The position numbers were made by a program, and so were the translations under genes. From NCBI GenBank assembly GCA_903926385.1, contig CAIYIS010000002.1:38773-102772 (forward strand): a DNA stretch of 64,000 nucleotides, written 5' to 3'. Numbering within the stretch: the first letter of the stretch is position 1; every line of letters starts with the position of its first letter. Source of the DNA: an uncultured Bacteroidota bacterium. Lineage in GTDB: Bacteria; Bacteroidota; Bacteroidia; 2-12-FULL-35-15. Under the pieces are notes generated by a model, which was not told where the DNA came from, did no database searches, and saw only the letters and a program-made list of their open reading frames with translations. Shown piece by piece: positions 26,713 to 34,654 of the stretch.

Positions 26713-28686
26713 TTGAAAAGATTTATCCATCATATACCACTCGAAATGCGGTTTCTCTTGAAAGTTTATTTTTCGGGAATCCTCATTTTTACTCTATTCA
26801 GAGGGTTGCTTATCCTTTTTAATTTACAAGTTGCCGGAACAGCTACTTCCGATTTAATCTTCAAAGCCTTTGTGATGGGATTCCGTTTCGATACGGTTGT
26901 AAGTTGTTACTTACTCCTGTTTCCGGCACTGCTACTGCTTAATAATTTATTAAAAAAACATAAATCTTATTTAGTCATTCGGATAGTTGTTCGATATACT
27001 ATAATAGTTTACTGTGTTGCCTTTTTTGTTTGCTGTGTCGACATTCCTTATTTCAGACATTACCTCACTAGAGTCACTATATCGATATTAAACTGGTCGA
27101 ACAACCCTATGTTTATGCTGAAGATGGTTTTTCAGGATTTGCCAAATTATTTTTTCCTGGCACTTTTCGGAATACTGATTTTCCTTTCTATTTTGAGAGT
27201 GAAAGCCATTAACGATATTACCTTATTAGTTCACAAAGAAGTTTTGTTTATTAATAGAAAGCACAAGATGCTGAATATGGGATATGCCATTTTAATTATT
27301 GCTTTGCTTTTGCTGGGCATCAGAGGCAGGGTGGCTTTAAAAACTCCTATTCAGTGGGGAACGGCATTTACCTCCGATAATAATTTCACAAATCAGATGG
27401 GGCTTAACCCTAATTTTACTTTTTTCAAAAGTTGTGTCACCAGCCTAAATCCGAAGAATAAAAAACTTCATTATATGGACGACACACTGGCCATAAAAAA
27501 CATAGAAACCAATCTGAACTTGCCTTCAAAACATTATTACGATTCTCCGATAGCAAGAAAAGTAGATGCCAAAGGTGCAGCGTTAAAAGCAAATGTGGTA
27601 ATAGTAATGATGGAAGCAATGGGACTTTCGAAAATGAAATTAGACAATAACCCGGTAAACATGACTCCTTATTTGGATAGTTTGGCTAGACTATCTTACA
27701 CGTTTACCAATGTTTTTTCAGCGGGCATTCATACTTACAATGGAGTTTATGCTACTCTCTTCGGCATGCCTGCTCTGATGAATCAACACCCAATGGAAAA
27801 CGAAAACAGCAATCAGCCTTTTACGGGTATAGCCTACACATTGGGTAAGTATGGTTATCAAACAGCCTTTATTTGCCCCCACGATGAAGAGTTTGATAAT
27901 ATGGCAGGCTTTTTAACAGCTAATGGGTTTCAAAAAATAATTGGACAGAAAGATTTCCCGTCCGAAGAAATTCACAGTACAATGGGCGTTCCGGACGATG
28001 TGTTATTTGAACATGCAGTGAAAGAAATAAACAAAATGTCTAAATCTCCAAAACCTTTTTTGGCAAGTATATTAACTGGTAGCGACCACGAACCAATCTA
28101 CATTCCCGAAGGGCATGGATTTGTACCGAAAACAAAAGAACTGAAACAACAATCGGCCGAATATGCTGACTGGTCAATTAATAAGTTTATCAAGCTTTGT
28201 TCAGTTCAACCCTGGTACGACAGCACCATTTTCGTTTTCATTGCCGACCATGGAAGTTGGTATCGCGACTGCTACGAAATGAATCTTTCGTATAACAAAG
28301 TACCATTGGTTATTTTTGCACCTAAACTAATTAAACCCATGATGAATCCTTCTGTTGGAGGGCAGATAGATGTTTACCCTACCGTGATGGGCATTCTCAA
28401 TCGCACTTACCTGAACAATACTATGGGTGTAGATTTACTGAAAGAAGGCAGAAAGTATATTGCTTTTAGCGCAGATGATAAGCTGGGCTGTTTAAACGAC
28501 CAGTATTTCTGGTATTATAATTATGCTGCCGAAAACGAATACTTGTTGCACTATCGCGATAAAGACCCAAATCAATATTTGAATAAATTCCCTCAACTGG
28601 CCGACACATTAAAGAACTATGCCCAAAGCTTACTTCAATCTACACAATGGCTGATTGAAAGCAAAAGAGTAGGCCCTCCTCAATAA
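26713..28686 (+). CDS. LTA synthase-like sulfatase family membrane enzyme
   Basis: A 657-residue protein with five N-terminal membrane helices (to about residue 210) and an extracytoplasmic alkaline-phosphatase/sulfatase domain. Visible motifs are VVIVMMEAMGLSK (metal site), FSAGIHTYNGVYATLFG with the probable catalytic Thr, and FIADHGSWY. The family contains lipoteichoic acid synthases and phosphoglycerol or phosphoethanolamine transferases; in Gram-negative Bacteroidota the acceptor is unknown, perhaps a glycan or lipid headgroup. The TTG at 26713 is the earliest start; an ATG at 26746 would shorten it by 11 residues and still keep the first helix. mnmD follows directly. Confidence 0.85.
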   Translation: MKRFIHHIPLEMRFLLKVYFSGILIFTLFRGLLILFNLQVAGTATSDLIFKAFVMGFRFDTVVSCYLLLFPALLLLNNLLKKHKSYLVIRIVVRYTIIVYCVAFFVCCVDIPYFRHYLTRVTISILNWSNNPMFMLKMVFQDLPNYFFLALFGILIFLSILRVKAINDITLLVHKEVLFINRKHKMLNMGYAILIIALLLLGIRGRVALKTPIQWGTAFTSDNNFTNQMGLNPNFTFFKSCVTSLNPKNKKLHYMDDTLAIKNIETNLNLPSKHYYDSPIARKVDAKGAALKANVVIVMMEAMGLSKMKLDNNPVNMTPYLDSLARLSYTFTNVFSAGIHTYNGVYATLFGMPALMNQHPMENENSNQPFTGIAYTLGKYGYQTAFICPHDEEFDNMAGFLTANGFQKIIGQKDFPSEEIHSTMGVPDDVLFEHAVKEINKMSKSPKPFLASILTGSDHEPIYIPEGHGFVPKTKELKQQSAEYADWSINKFIKLCSVQPWYDSTIFVFIADHGSWYRDCYEMNLSYNKVPLVIFAPKLIKPMMNPSVGGQIDVYPTVMGILNRTYLNNTMGVDLLKEGRKYIAFSADDKLGCLNDQYFWYYNYAAENEYLLHYRDKDPNQYLNKFPQLADTLKNYAQSLLQSTQWLIESKRVGPPQ

Positions 28687-29358
28687 ATGCAGCCTGTTGT
28701 TATAAAAACTGAAGATGGCTCTCATTCGTTATTTGTTGAGGAACTTAACGAGCATTATCATTCCATTCATGGAGCTATTCAGGAAAGCAAACACGTTTTT
28801 ATTGAAAGCGGTTTAAAACATATCGCCATTGCTGATAAGTCTAAAATTTCAATTTTAGAAATAGGATTAGGTACCGGCCTAAATGCATTTCTCACTTTTC
28901 TCGAAAACGAAACACTCAATCGAAATATACACTATACCACAATCGAAGCATTCCCTATCGACATGACTATAGTGAACCAATTAAATTATCCCAACCTACT
29001 GGGCAATGAAAGCAAGAAAGATATTTTCACCTCTATTCATAGCAGTGCATGGGAATTAGAAAATTCCTTATCTCCTAATTTTACTCTATTAAAAATAAAA
29101 GACACCCTTCAAAATATTAAGTTCACATCAACTTTTGATTTGGTTTATTTTGATGCTTTCGGGCCCCAAGTGCAACCTGATATGTGGAAGGAATCCATAT
29201 TTGCCAAGATTGCAAACGCACTTCACACCGGAAGCATACTAGTTACCTATTGCGCTAAAGGAGAAGTAAAGCGTACTCTTAAACGAACAGGATTCCTTGT
29301 TGAGTCATTACCCGGGCCTCCAGGCAAAAGAGAAATGATTAGAGCAATAAAAATTTAG
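28687..29358 (+). CDS. mnmD: tRNA (mnm(5)s(2)U34)-methyltransferase, MnmD
   Basis: A 223-residue protein matching the methyltransferase domain of MnmC without the oxidase domain, as in MnmD of other bacteria. Signatures are ISILEIGLGTGLNAFLTFLE (SAM binding), FDLVYFDAFGPQVQPDMW and the C-terminal TYCAKGEVKRTLKRTGF ... GPPGKREMIRA. It would make the last methylation of the wobble uridine in tRNAs for Lys, Glu and Gln. Its ATG directly follows the stop of the LTA synthase-like gene with no spacer, so translation is probably coupled. Confidence 0.92.
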   Translation: MQPVVIKTEDGSHSLFVEELNEHYHSIHGAIQESKHVFIESGLKHIAIADKSKISILEIGLGTGLNAFLTFLENETLNRNIHYTTIEAFPIDMTIVNQLNYPNLLGNESKKDIFTSIHSSAWELENSLSPNFTLLKIKDTLQNIKFTSTFDLVYFDAFGPQVQPDMWKESIFAKIANALHTGSILVTYCAKGEVKRTLKRTGFLVESLPGPPGKREMIRAIKI

Positions 29359-29369
29359 CAGAATGAAAT

Positions 29370-29816
29370 ATGCAGCTAAATAAATTCAATATTCGAGTGT
29401 ATGGTATTTTAATTAATTCAAAACAACAAGTGTTGGTTTGTGATGAATTAATAGCCGGAAGAAAGATTACAAAATTTCCTGGTGGAGGATTAGAATTTGG
29501 CGAAGGCACCATCGAATGCTTAAAACGGGAATTTATGGAGGAAACAAATAACGAAGTGGAAATCATTTCTCATTACTACACCACCGATTATTTTCAACCT
29601 TCGCTTTACGATGCCTCTCACCAAATCATCAGCATATATTATCTGGTAAAACCGGTTTCCCGTTTTGATGTTCAAATTAAAACTAAACCCTTCGATTTCG
29701 ACTTTTCTCAAAAAGAGAAAATCGCTTTCCGTTGGATAAACCGTGAAGAGTTAACCGAAGCTCATTTCACCATGCCTATCGACAAGATAGTAGGCGCCCG
29801 GTTAGGCAAAAAATAG
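29370..29816 (+). CDS. NUDIX hydrolase
   Basis: A 148-residue NUDIX protein. The NUDIX box is GGGLEFGEGTIECLKREFME followed by ET, which keeps the metal-binding REFMEE core; the usual Gly after EET is Asn. The fold hydrolyses nucleoside diphosphates linked to another moiety; the substrate cannot be predicted. It follows mnmD by 11 bp and its stop codon lies inside the stem of the terminator that ends the operon. Confidence 0.88.
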   Translation: MQLNKFNIRVYGILINSKQQVLVCDELIAGRKITKFPGGGLEFGEGTIECLKREFMEETNNEVEIISHYYTTDYFQPSLYDASHQIISIYYLVKPVSRFDVQIKTKPFDFDFSQKEKIAFRWINREELTEAHFTMPIDKIVGARLGKK

Positions 29817-29854
29817 AAAAGGCAACTCAAATCAATGAGTTGCCTTTTCTATTT
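29811..29854. terminator. strong bidirectional terminator
   Basis: A perfect 19-bp stem (AAATAGAAAAGGCAACTCA and its complement) with a 6-nt loop. It separates the convergent mnmD-NUDIX and rpsF-rpsR-rplI operons. Confidence 0.92.
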
Positions 29855-29868
29855 ATCCTTTGCTTATC

Positions 29869-30315
29869 TTATTCCGGAACCACTTCAAAAGTAACAGTAG
29901 CTGTTACCTCTTTGTGGAAACGAACCTCAGCAGTATAAGTTCCTACTGTTTTCACAGCATCTTCGCTCATCTTGATGTTTTTTCTATCCACTTCGTAGCC
30001 CATTTTTTTGATAGCATCAGCCAATTGCACTGTAGTAACCGAACCGAAAATTTTTCCCGATTCACCCACTTTAGCACCCACCTGAACCACTAAATCTTTC
30101 ATTTTAGCAGCAGCTGTTTCGGCTGTTTTTCTTATTTTTTCTTCTTTAAAAGCACGCTGTTTAACGGTTTCGCTCAACATCTTTTTAGATGCTACAGTAG
30201 CCATAGCAGCAAGCCCTTTCGGAATCAAAAAGTTTCTTCCGTAACCCGGTTTCACTTTTACCACGTCATCCTTGTATCCAAGGTTTTTAACGTCTTGTTT
30301 TAATATTACTTCCAT
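29869..30315 (-). CDS. rplI: 50S ribosomal protein L9
   Basis: A 148-residue L9 with the N-terminal signature MEVILKQDVKNLGYKDDVVKVKPGYGRNFLIP (shown here as the start MEVILKQDVKNLG and GYGRNFLIPKGLA), a long connecting helix and a C-terminal RNA-binding domain. It binds 23S rRNA at the base of the L1 stalk. It is the last gene of the rpsF-rpsR-rplI operon, 61 bp after rpsR. Confidence 0.97.
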   Translation of the reverse strand: MEVILKQDVKNLGYKDDVVKVKPGYGRNFLIPKGLAAMATVASKKMLSETVKQRAFKEEKIRKTAETAAAKMKDLVVQVGAKVGESGKIFGSVTTVQLADAIKKMGYEVDRKNIKMSEDAVKTVGTYTAEVRFHKEVTATVTFEVVPE

Positions 30316-30376
30316 TTTTAATTTTTTCTTTTAAGTATTAATTTTTTCTCTGATTTATAAAATAAAACAGCTAATT

Positions 30377-30643
30377 CTATTTCATCAAATCTGCTACATA
30401 AGGCAATAAAGCCAAATGACGAGCACGTTTAATTGCTTTCGATACTTTACGCTGATATTTTACAGAAGTTCCGGTTAGTCTGCGTGGCAATATTTTCCCT
30501 TGCTCGTTAATAAACTTCAATAAGTAATTAGGATCTTTGTAATCGATGTATTTGATACCGCTTTTTTTGAAACGGCAATATTTCTTCTTTTTCACATCCA
30601 CTGTTGGAGGTGCTAGATATCTGATTTCTGATTTGTCTGACAT
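30377..30643 (-). CDS. rpsR: 30S ribosomal protein S18
   Basis: An 88-residue S18 with the core [17 protein letters not shown], the [15 protein letters not shown] motif and [15 protein letters not shown]18 pairs with S6 on the 30S platform. It lies 20 bp after rpsF in the conserved S6-S18-L9 gene order. Confidence 0.97.
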   Translation of the reverse strand: MSDKSEIRYLAPPTVDVKKKKYCRFKKSGIKYIDYKDPNYLLKFINEQGKILPRRLTGTSVKYQRKVSKAIKRARHLALLPYVADLMK

Positions 30644-30663
30644 TTTTCTTTTTTTTTAATTCG

Positions 30664-31008
30664 TTAAGCTACTACTACTTTAGTTTTGTTTCTTTTGCTT
30701 TCGCTGTATTTTACCGCATGTTTATCAAGGGCAACTGTAAGGAAGCGCAACAAACGTTCATCACGTTTGTATGTTACTTCAAGCTCAGCTATAAAAGCCG
30801 GTTCTGCCTGAAATTCTACTACATGATAAAAACCTGTGGTTTTCTTTTGAATTGGGTACTGCAATTTGCGGAGACCCCAGTGGTCTTCGTGCACAATTTT
30901 GCATCCATTGTCTGTAAGTAACTTTTTGTACTTACTTACCGTCTCCTTTGCCTGTTCATCAGACAAAACGGGAGTCATAATGAAGACGGTTTCATAACTT
31001 TTTAGCAT
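30664..31008 (-). CDS. rpsF: 30S ribosomal protein S6
   Basis: A 114-residue S6 with the family start YETVFIMTPVLSDEQ, the LRKLQYPIQKKTTGFYHVVEF strand pair (here LRKLQYPIQKKTTGFYHVV) and RDERLLRFLTVALDKHAV. It is the first gene of the operon and has a good promoter upstream. The short leader contains a weak hairpin (CCTTTT paired with AAAAGG), but I do not see the conserved CCG bulge of the S6:S18 regulatory RNA. Confidence 0.97.
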   Translation of the reverse strand: MLKSYETVFIMTPVLSDEQAKETVSKYKKLLTDNGCKIVHEDHWGLRKLQYPIQKKTTGFYHVVEFQAEPAFIAELEVTYKRDERLLRFLTVALDKHAVKYSESKRNKTKVVVA

Positions 31009-31063
31009 TGTTTTTTGTTTTTTATTGTTTATAATTTATTTATCCTTTTTTCTAAAAGGGACG

Positions 31064-31092
31064 CAAAGATAAAAAAAAATCCATTCTCACAA
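31064..31092 (-). promoter_or_regulatory. predicted promoter of rpsF-rpsR-rplI
   Basis: On the minus strand TTG (31092-31090), an 18-bp spacer and TATCTTTG (31071-31064). The predicted leader is about 50 nt. Confidence 0.55.
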
Positions 31093-31112
31093 CATTTTTT
31101 TTCAATTTCAGG

Positions 31113-31320
31113 CTTTCTAAGTTCATAGTTTAAAGTTAGAAAGTCTAAAGTTTCGCGTCCGTCATTGCCAACATTGTGAAGTATTCTCTATACTTCAATT
31201 GGTCAATTACGCAATACGGCAGTAGGCAATTTAAATAAGATGTGAGTTTTGAGATATGAGATTTGAGAATCACACTAATTCATCTTTTTCTAAATACTCA
31301 AATCTCACATCTCATATCTA
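31113..31320. repeat. mosaic of dispersed short word repeats
   Basis: Three word families occur in a row: gtttaaagttagaaagtcta (31127-31150), caattacgcaatacggcagtaggcaa (within 31204-31229) and the TGAGAT type (31238-31318, with tgagatatgagatttgaga and its inverse ctcaaatctcacatctcata). The last can fold on itself around aatcacactaattc. The same words recur near 1.4, 1.9, 48.4, 50.9, 52.9 and 63.0 kb. Confidence 0.7.
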
Positions 31321-31430
31321 ATTTGGGCATCCTCATTATCTCCCTTCATAGTCCTCTATCCCGCTATGCGCTTCAAGTCCCCCTCGCTTACTGCCACAAT
31401 TTCTTCCTTACTTTTAAGAATATCGTTTAG

Positions 31431-31573
31431 TCGAGTCCGAGTAGCGATTATTTGTGTCCGAATAATCATTATCCGAGTCCGACTATTCATTAATCGAGTC
31501 CGAATAATCAGTATTCGAGTCCGAGTAGCGATTATTTGTGTCCGACTATTCATTATTCGAGTCCGAATAATCA
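31431..31573. repeat. fourth 21-bp tandem array (7 units)
   Basis: The anchor gtcc recurs at 31435, 31456, 31477, 31498, 31519, 31540 and 31561, exactly 21 bp apart. Units alternate between gaataatcattattc-like and gagtagcgattatttg-like versions; the former contains the perfect dyad GAATAAT-C-ATTATTC. The unit sequence is unrelated to the other arrays. Confidence 0.85.
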
Positions 31574-31732
31574 ATATTGTTGAAACAATCGAGTTTATTT
31601 GATTAAAAGTGGAAGCTGGAGGTCTTTTTTGTTGCCTTTGTATTAAGGTTTGCCTAGCTATAAGATTAATCCGGGCAAGGTAGTTAGAAACAGACTCCTG
31701 GATTTCAGTTGTATTTCCCCCTGCTTTTTCCC

Positions 31733-31795
31733 GCTTTTTAAGAGTTTCGTTAAGTCGAGTCCGACCTTTCGCAACTCGAGTCCGACTTGTTGAAA
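31733..31795. repeat. short satellite copy of the 31.4-kb array with its leader
   Basis: Two units (anchor gtccg at 31759 and 31780, 21 bp apart) preceded by cttttTAAGAGTTTCGTTAAG, which closely matches cttttaagaatatcgtttag before the main array at 31411-31430. The leader therefore appears to be part of the repeated unit. Confidence 0.7.
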
Positions 31796-31840
31796 GTCTT
31801 GTATGAATAGTGTAAATTCAATAAACGGAGAGGGGGAGGA

Positions 31841-31872
31841 AGGTGAAGTACTTTTTTATTGAATTATTATTT
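31841..31872. repeat. 32-bp repeat spanning the LRR gene stop codon, copy 1
   Basis: Identical over 32 bp to 49973-50004 (core gtacttttttattgaattat). In this copy it encodes the last codons of the LRR protein (KIIIQ and stop) plus the first bases of its 3' flank, next to a GGAGAGGGGGAGG half-palindrome. Confidence 0.8.
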
Positions 31873-34276
31873 TCCTATTCACTGTTCCCTGTTCGCTATT
31901 TACTGATATAAAATATATCCCTGCATCCATTTCTCCTTTTTCTAAAATATATTGTTTACCGCTAAAGCGGATGGTTTTTATTTGTTTGCCTAGTACATCA
32001 GTTATGATGAGTGTTGATTGGCGATTGTTGATTGGTGATTGAATGGTAATGATTGTTTGATTTGTAAAAGGGTTAGGAGAAATGGTGATTTCGGATTTTG
32101 AATTTCGGATTTCGGATTGACCGATGCTCAACATATACTCATTTGTGGTAGTATTAGTAACCACAGCAGGATTGTAATCAAAATAAATACTGGCTTTGTT
32201 ATGTATCATTGTTCCTCCCTGTAGGTTGGCTAATGGCTTGATGCGATATTGAACATAACCTTGCGAACCATCAAAATTACTGGTGCTGTCGGGCAACTGA
32301 ATATTAGGGAAATTAAAGGAAAGTTTATTTCCGGTTAGCATGGACGTACAATAATGACTGTAATTAGTGATTTGAAAAGTATTCAAATCTAAATTAGCAT
32401 CCAATGTGTCTTGCAAGTTTATATTAATTGCAGCTGCACTTCCAGTGTTTTGAAAATGCACGGTATAATAAAAGTAATCGTTAAAGCCGGGTTGTACTTG
32501 TTCGGGATAAGTTTCTTTAAAATTAGGGTCCCATGAATTGGAAACATGATAACAATAATTAAATGTATTATTGCTTGTGTTGTTATCTCCTGTTGTTGGA
32601 GTAACAGAAACATTTACACATATACTATCCGAAATAGTTATTGTGGTATCTGCCTGTATAAATAATCCAAAAGCAGTTGCATTATTGATGCTACCAAAAT
32701 CTGAAATGTTATACGTAAATGTATTTCCCGCAATGGTTGGAGTTAGCGCTCCTGTTGGAATAGAACTAAAAGTAACCGGCCCTGTAATATCTACAACTAC
32801 TTGCCCACTGATTCCTGCTGCACAATGCAGATTATACCAGTTACTCAAATCCCCGGCATCTACATTTAGATAATGCACTACCCCAGGGAATATCCATCCC
32901 TGATGATAAATTGATTGAACACCCAAATCAAAGCCAGGTTTACATGTTATATTAAAATTTATATTTGACTGTAGTGGTGATAAAGCCGTAGTAGTTACTG
33001 TTGAATCAATTCCAGGGTTTGCACATTGAATAGTAAAAGGAGCACCTGTTGTATCTATCTTTACCGTATAAGTTCCTAAAGGTTCCGGGAAACTATACAC
33101 TCCATTCAACCCAGAGGATGTTTGACCCAATAGATTGTTTCCACTATCATATATCTTTTCCGGAAAATTTATTTTGGTTGAATCCCATGCATTATGAATA
33201 CAATCAGCATTGTTATCTTTATAAATATATCCAAGTAACCCTTGTGCTTCGTTACAACCATTTGGATTATTTATTAAATCTCCTGCAACACATAGCGGAT
33301 AATTTAAAAATGTAGTATCCATACACGGCAAATAATTGGACAAGCAGGTGAGAGGATTGCCTGAAGCACTAAATGAATTTATGGAACTAGGTAAAAGAGG
33401 TAAACAGGAAATGTTGTTTGCATCACATTGAAAAATTCGAAGAGTGTTCGGCAATGCTGGTAAATCTGATAGTTGATTCTGAGAGCAGGTTAGTTGAATA
33501 AGTGAATTTGGTAATGTCGGAAGTTGGCTAATTTGATTGTCATAGCACAATAGTAGTTGAAGGGAATTAGGCAATGAAGGTAAATTTGATAATAAATTCA
33601 TTTCACAATCAAGCCAAAATAAAGAAATTGGTAATTCCGGTAAATTAGTTAATTGATTACCTCTACAGTTACAAATAGTTAATGTATTAGGTAAAGTTGG
33701 TAACATTACTAATTGATTAAATGTGCATTGTAAACTATTAAGTGCATTGGGTAATGTTGGTAAATTTACTAGATGGTTATACCCGCATTCTAACTGCAAA
33801 AGTGTACTTGGTAAAGTAGGTAAATTTGGTATTTGATTTCCATAACAGTTAAAATACTTGAGTTGAAATGGTAATGCAGGCAATGAAGTAATAAGGTTAC
33901 CGCTACAATCAATATTTTCTAATAAGGGAGGGAAACTGGATATGCTTGTTATTTGATTAATATTAAAATCTAAAAAGTTTAATGAAAGAGGTAAATTGGG
34001 GAAATAAGTTAAAAAATTCGCACTACAATCTAAAAACTTTAGGTTGTCGAAATACTGTATTCCTGTTAAATCATGAATATTCATATTATTCACTAAAACT
34101 ATTGTATCATTTACAATCCCTGCACAAGTCGTATCCATCAGATTCCCGTTCATACAAGAAGGATAGTTGGCTTGCAACCATGCAACAAAATTCGCATCCG
34201 GAATAGTTACATACTGCGCCTTTGCGCTAAAAGTTAATCCCAATGCAAGGATGATGATGGTAAGTTTTGCTTTCAT
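31856..34276 (-). CDS. leucine-rich-repeat surface protein with T9SS type A sorting domain
   Basis: An 806-residue exported protein (signal peptide TIIILALGLTFSAKAQ). Residues about 70-300 hold some eleven 20-residue LRRs of the LPX type (for example LPTLPNSLIQLTCSQNQLSD), like those of YopM/IpaH effectors but with a Cys in the LxCxxNxL position. Then come a CNA_B/SdrD-like domain (LLGYIYKDNNADCIHNAWDS), a long immunoglobulin-like region with DUF11-type HVSNSWDPNFKETYPEQVQP and FNDYFYYTVHFQNTGSAAA, and a type A T9SS tail (ITISPNPFTNQTIITIQS ... VNRKIIIQ). It is probably displayed on the cell surface, where the LRRs could bind proteins or glycans. Confidence 0.88.
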   Translation of the reverse strand: MKAKLTIIILALGLTFSAKAQYVTIPDANFVAWLQANYPSCMNGNLMDTTCAGIVNDTIVLVNNMNIHDLTGIQYFDNLKFLDCSANFLTYFPNLPLSLNFLDFNINQITSISSFPPLLENIDCSGNLITSLPALPFQLKYFNCYGNQIPNLPTLPSTLLQLECGYNHLVNLPTLPNALNSLQCTFNQLVMLPTLPNTLTICNCRGNQLTNLPELPISLFWLDCEMNLLSNLPSLPNSLQLLLCYDNQISQLPTLPNSLIQLTCSQNQLSDLPALPNTLRIFQCDANNISCLPLLPSSINSFSASGNPLTCLSNYLPCMDTTFLNYPLCVAGDLINNPNGCNEAQGLLGYIYKDNNADCIHNAWDSTKINFPEKIYDSGNNLLGQTSSGLNGVYSFPEPLGTYTVKIDTTGAPFTIQCANPGIDSTVTTTALSPLQSNINFNITCKPGFDLGVQSIYHQGWIFPGVVHYLNVDAGDLSNWYNLHCAAGISGQVVVDITGPVTFSSIPTGALTPTIAGNTFTYNISDFGSINNATAFGLFIQADTTITISDSICVNVSVTPTTGDNNTSNNTFNYCYHVSNSWDPNFKETYPEQVQPGFNDYFYYTVHFQNTGSAAAININLQDTLDANLDLNTFQITNYSHYCTSMLTGNKLSFNFPNIQLPDSTSNFDGSQGYVQYRIKPLANLQGGTMIHNKASIYFDYNPAVVTNTTTNEYMLSIGQSEIRNSKSEITISPNPFTNQTIITIQSPINNRQSTLIITDVLGKQIKTIRFSGKQYILEKGEMDAGIYFISVNSEQGTVNRKIIIQ

Positions 34277-34320
34277 AATTTTTTTATTTTTAAACGGTAA
34301 GTACTATTTGCAGAATGGAT

Positions 34321-34359
34321 AAAAAATAAAACACCCGCATTCGCAATGCATGCAGGTGT
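34321..34359 (-). terminator. terminator-like hairpin upstream of the LRR gene
   Basis: On the minus strand ACACCTGCAT pairs with ATGCGGGTGT (one mismatch) around a 9-nt loop, followed by TTTATTTTTT. No gene precedes it on that strand, so it may end a short leader transcript and act as an attenuator for the LRR gene, or terminate a small RNA. Confidence 0.55.
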
Positions 34360-34626
34360 AGCTGTGGGAGGCACAATAATCAAAACCTTTGCAGTTAATG
34401 CAACAGAAGCAATGTATGTAGCTTTATCTGTCATATTACAAGAAAAGAAATTAGATTTCGTGGTACAAATATAGCAATTTATCGGATTGAATTCATTTTG
34501 AGAGAAAAAATAGTTAAGGGGAAGAAATTATAAATTAGGATTGTAAATTATTGGTGTAATTAACGTAATTACTATTCTTTTAAATCAAAAAGCAAACTCA
34601 CAAATTCCTCATTTCAACAATTCATT

Positions 34627-34634
34627 TACCTTTG
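34627..34634 (+). promoter_or_regulatory. predicted -7 box of the U32 peptidase operon
   Basis: TACCTTTG, a full match to TAnnTTTG, lies 20 bp before the ATG at 34655. No clear TTG element upstream. Confidence 0.45.
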
Positions 34635-34654
34635 CACTCCGAAAAAAACAAATA

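Larger units (their letters stand above)
31356..31817 (-). pseudogene. long open frame through a 21-bp array, no start codon
   Basis: The minus strand is open for 153 codons from the TGA at 31820-31818 down to the TAG at 31358-31356. It reads through two array parts as heptapeptides of the type IIRTRIM and through a non-repeat middle (NETLKKREKAGGNTTEIQES ... RPPASTFNQINSIV). It ends in LNDILKSKEEIVAVSEGD, which looks like ordinary protein. No ATG or GTG occurs; the first plausible start is a TTG at 31574. It may be a decayed coding sequence or an accidental open frame caused by a repeat length divisible by three. Confidence 0.35.
34277..34654. other. 378-bp intergenic region between divergent genes
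   Basis: It holds the hairpin at 34321-34359, a possible 53-codon minus-strand frame (34273-34434, starting MTDKATYIASVALTAK) whose TGA overlaps the LRR gene ATG, and the promoter of the U32 gene. The small frame runs through the hairpin and is not convincing as a gene. Confidence 0.4.

Noticed and set aside
31009..31063. S6:S18 autoregulatory RNA motif in the rpsF leader
   Set aside because: Only a weak CCTTTT/AAAAGG hairpin is present and the conserved CCG bulge is not seen.
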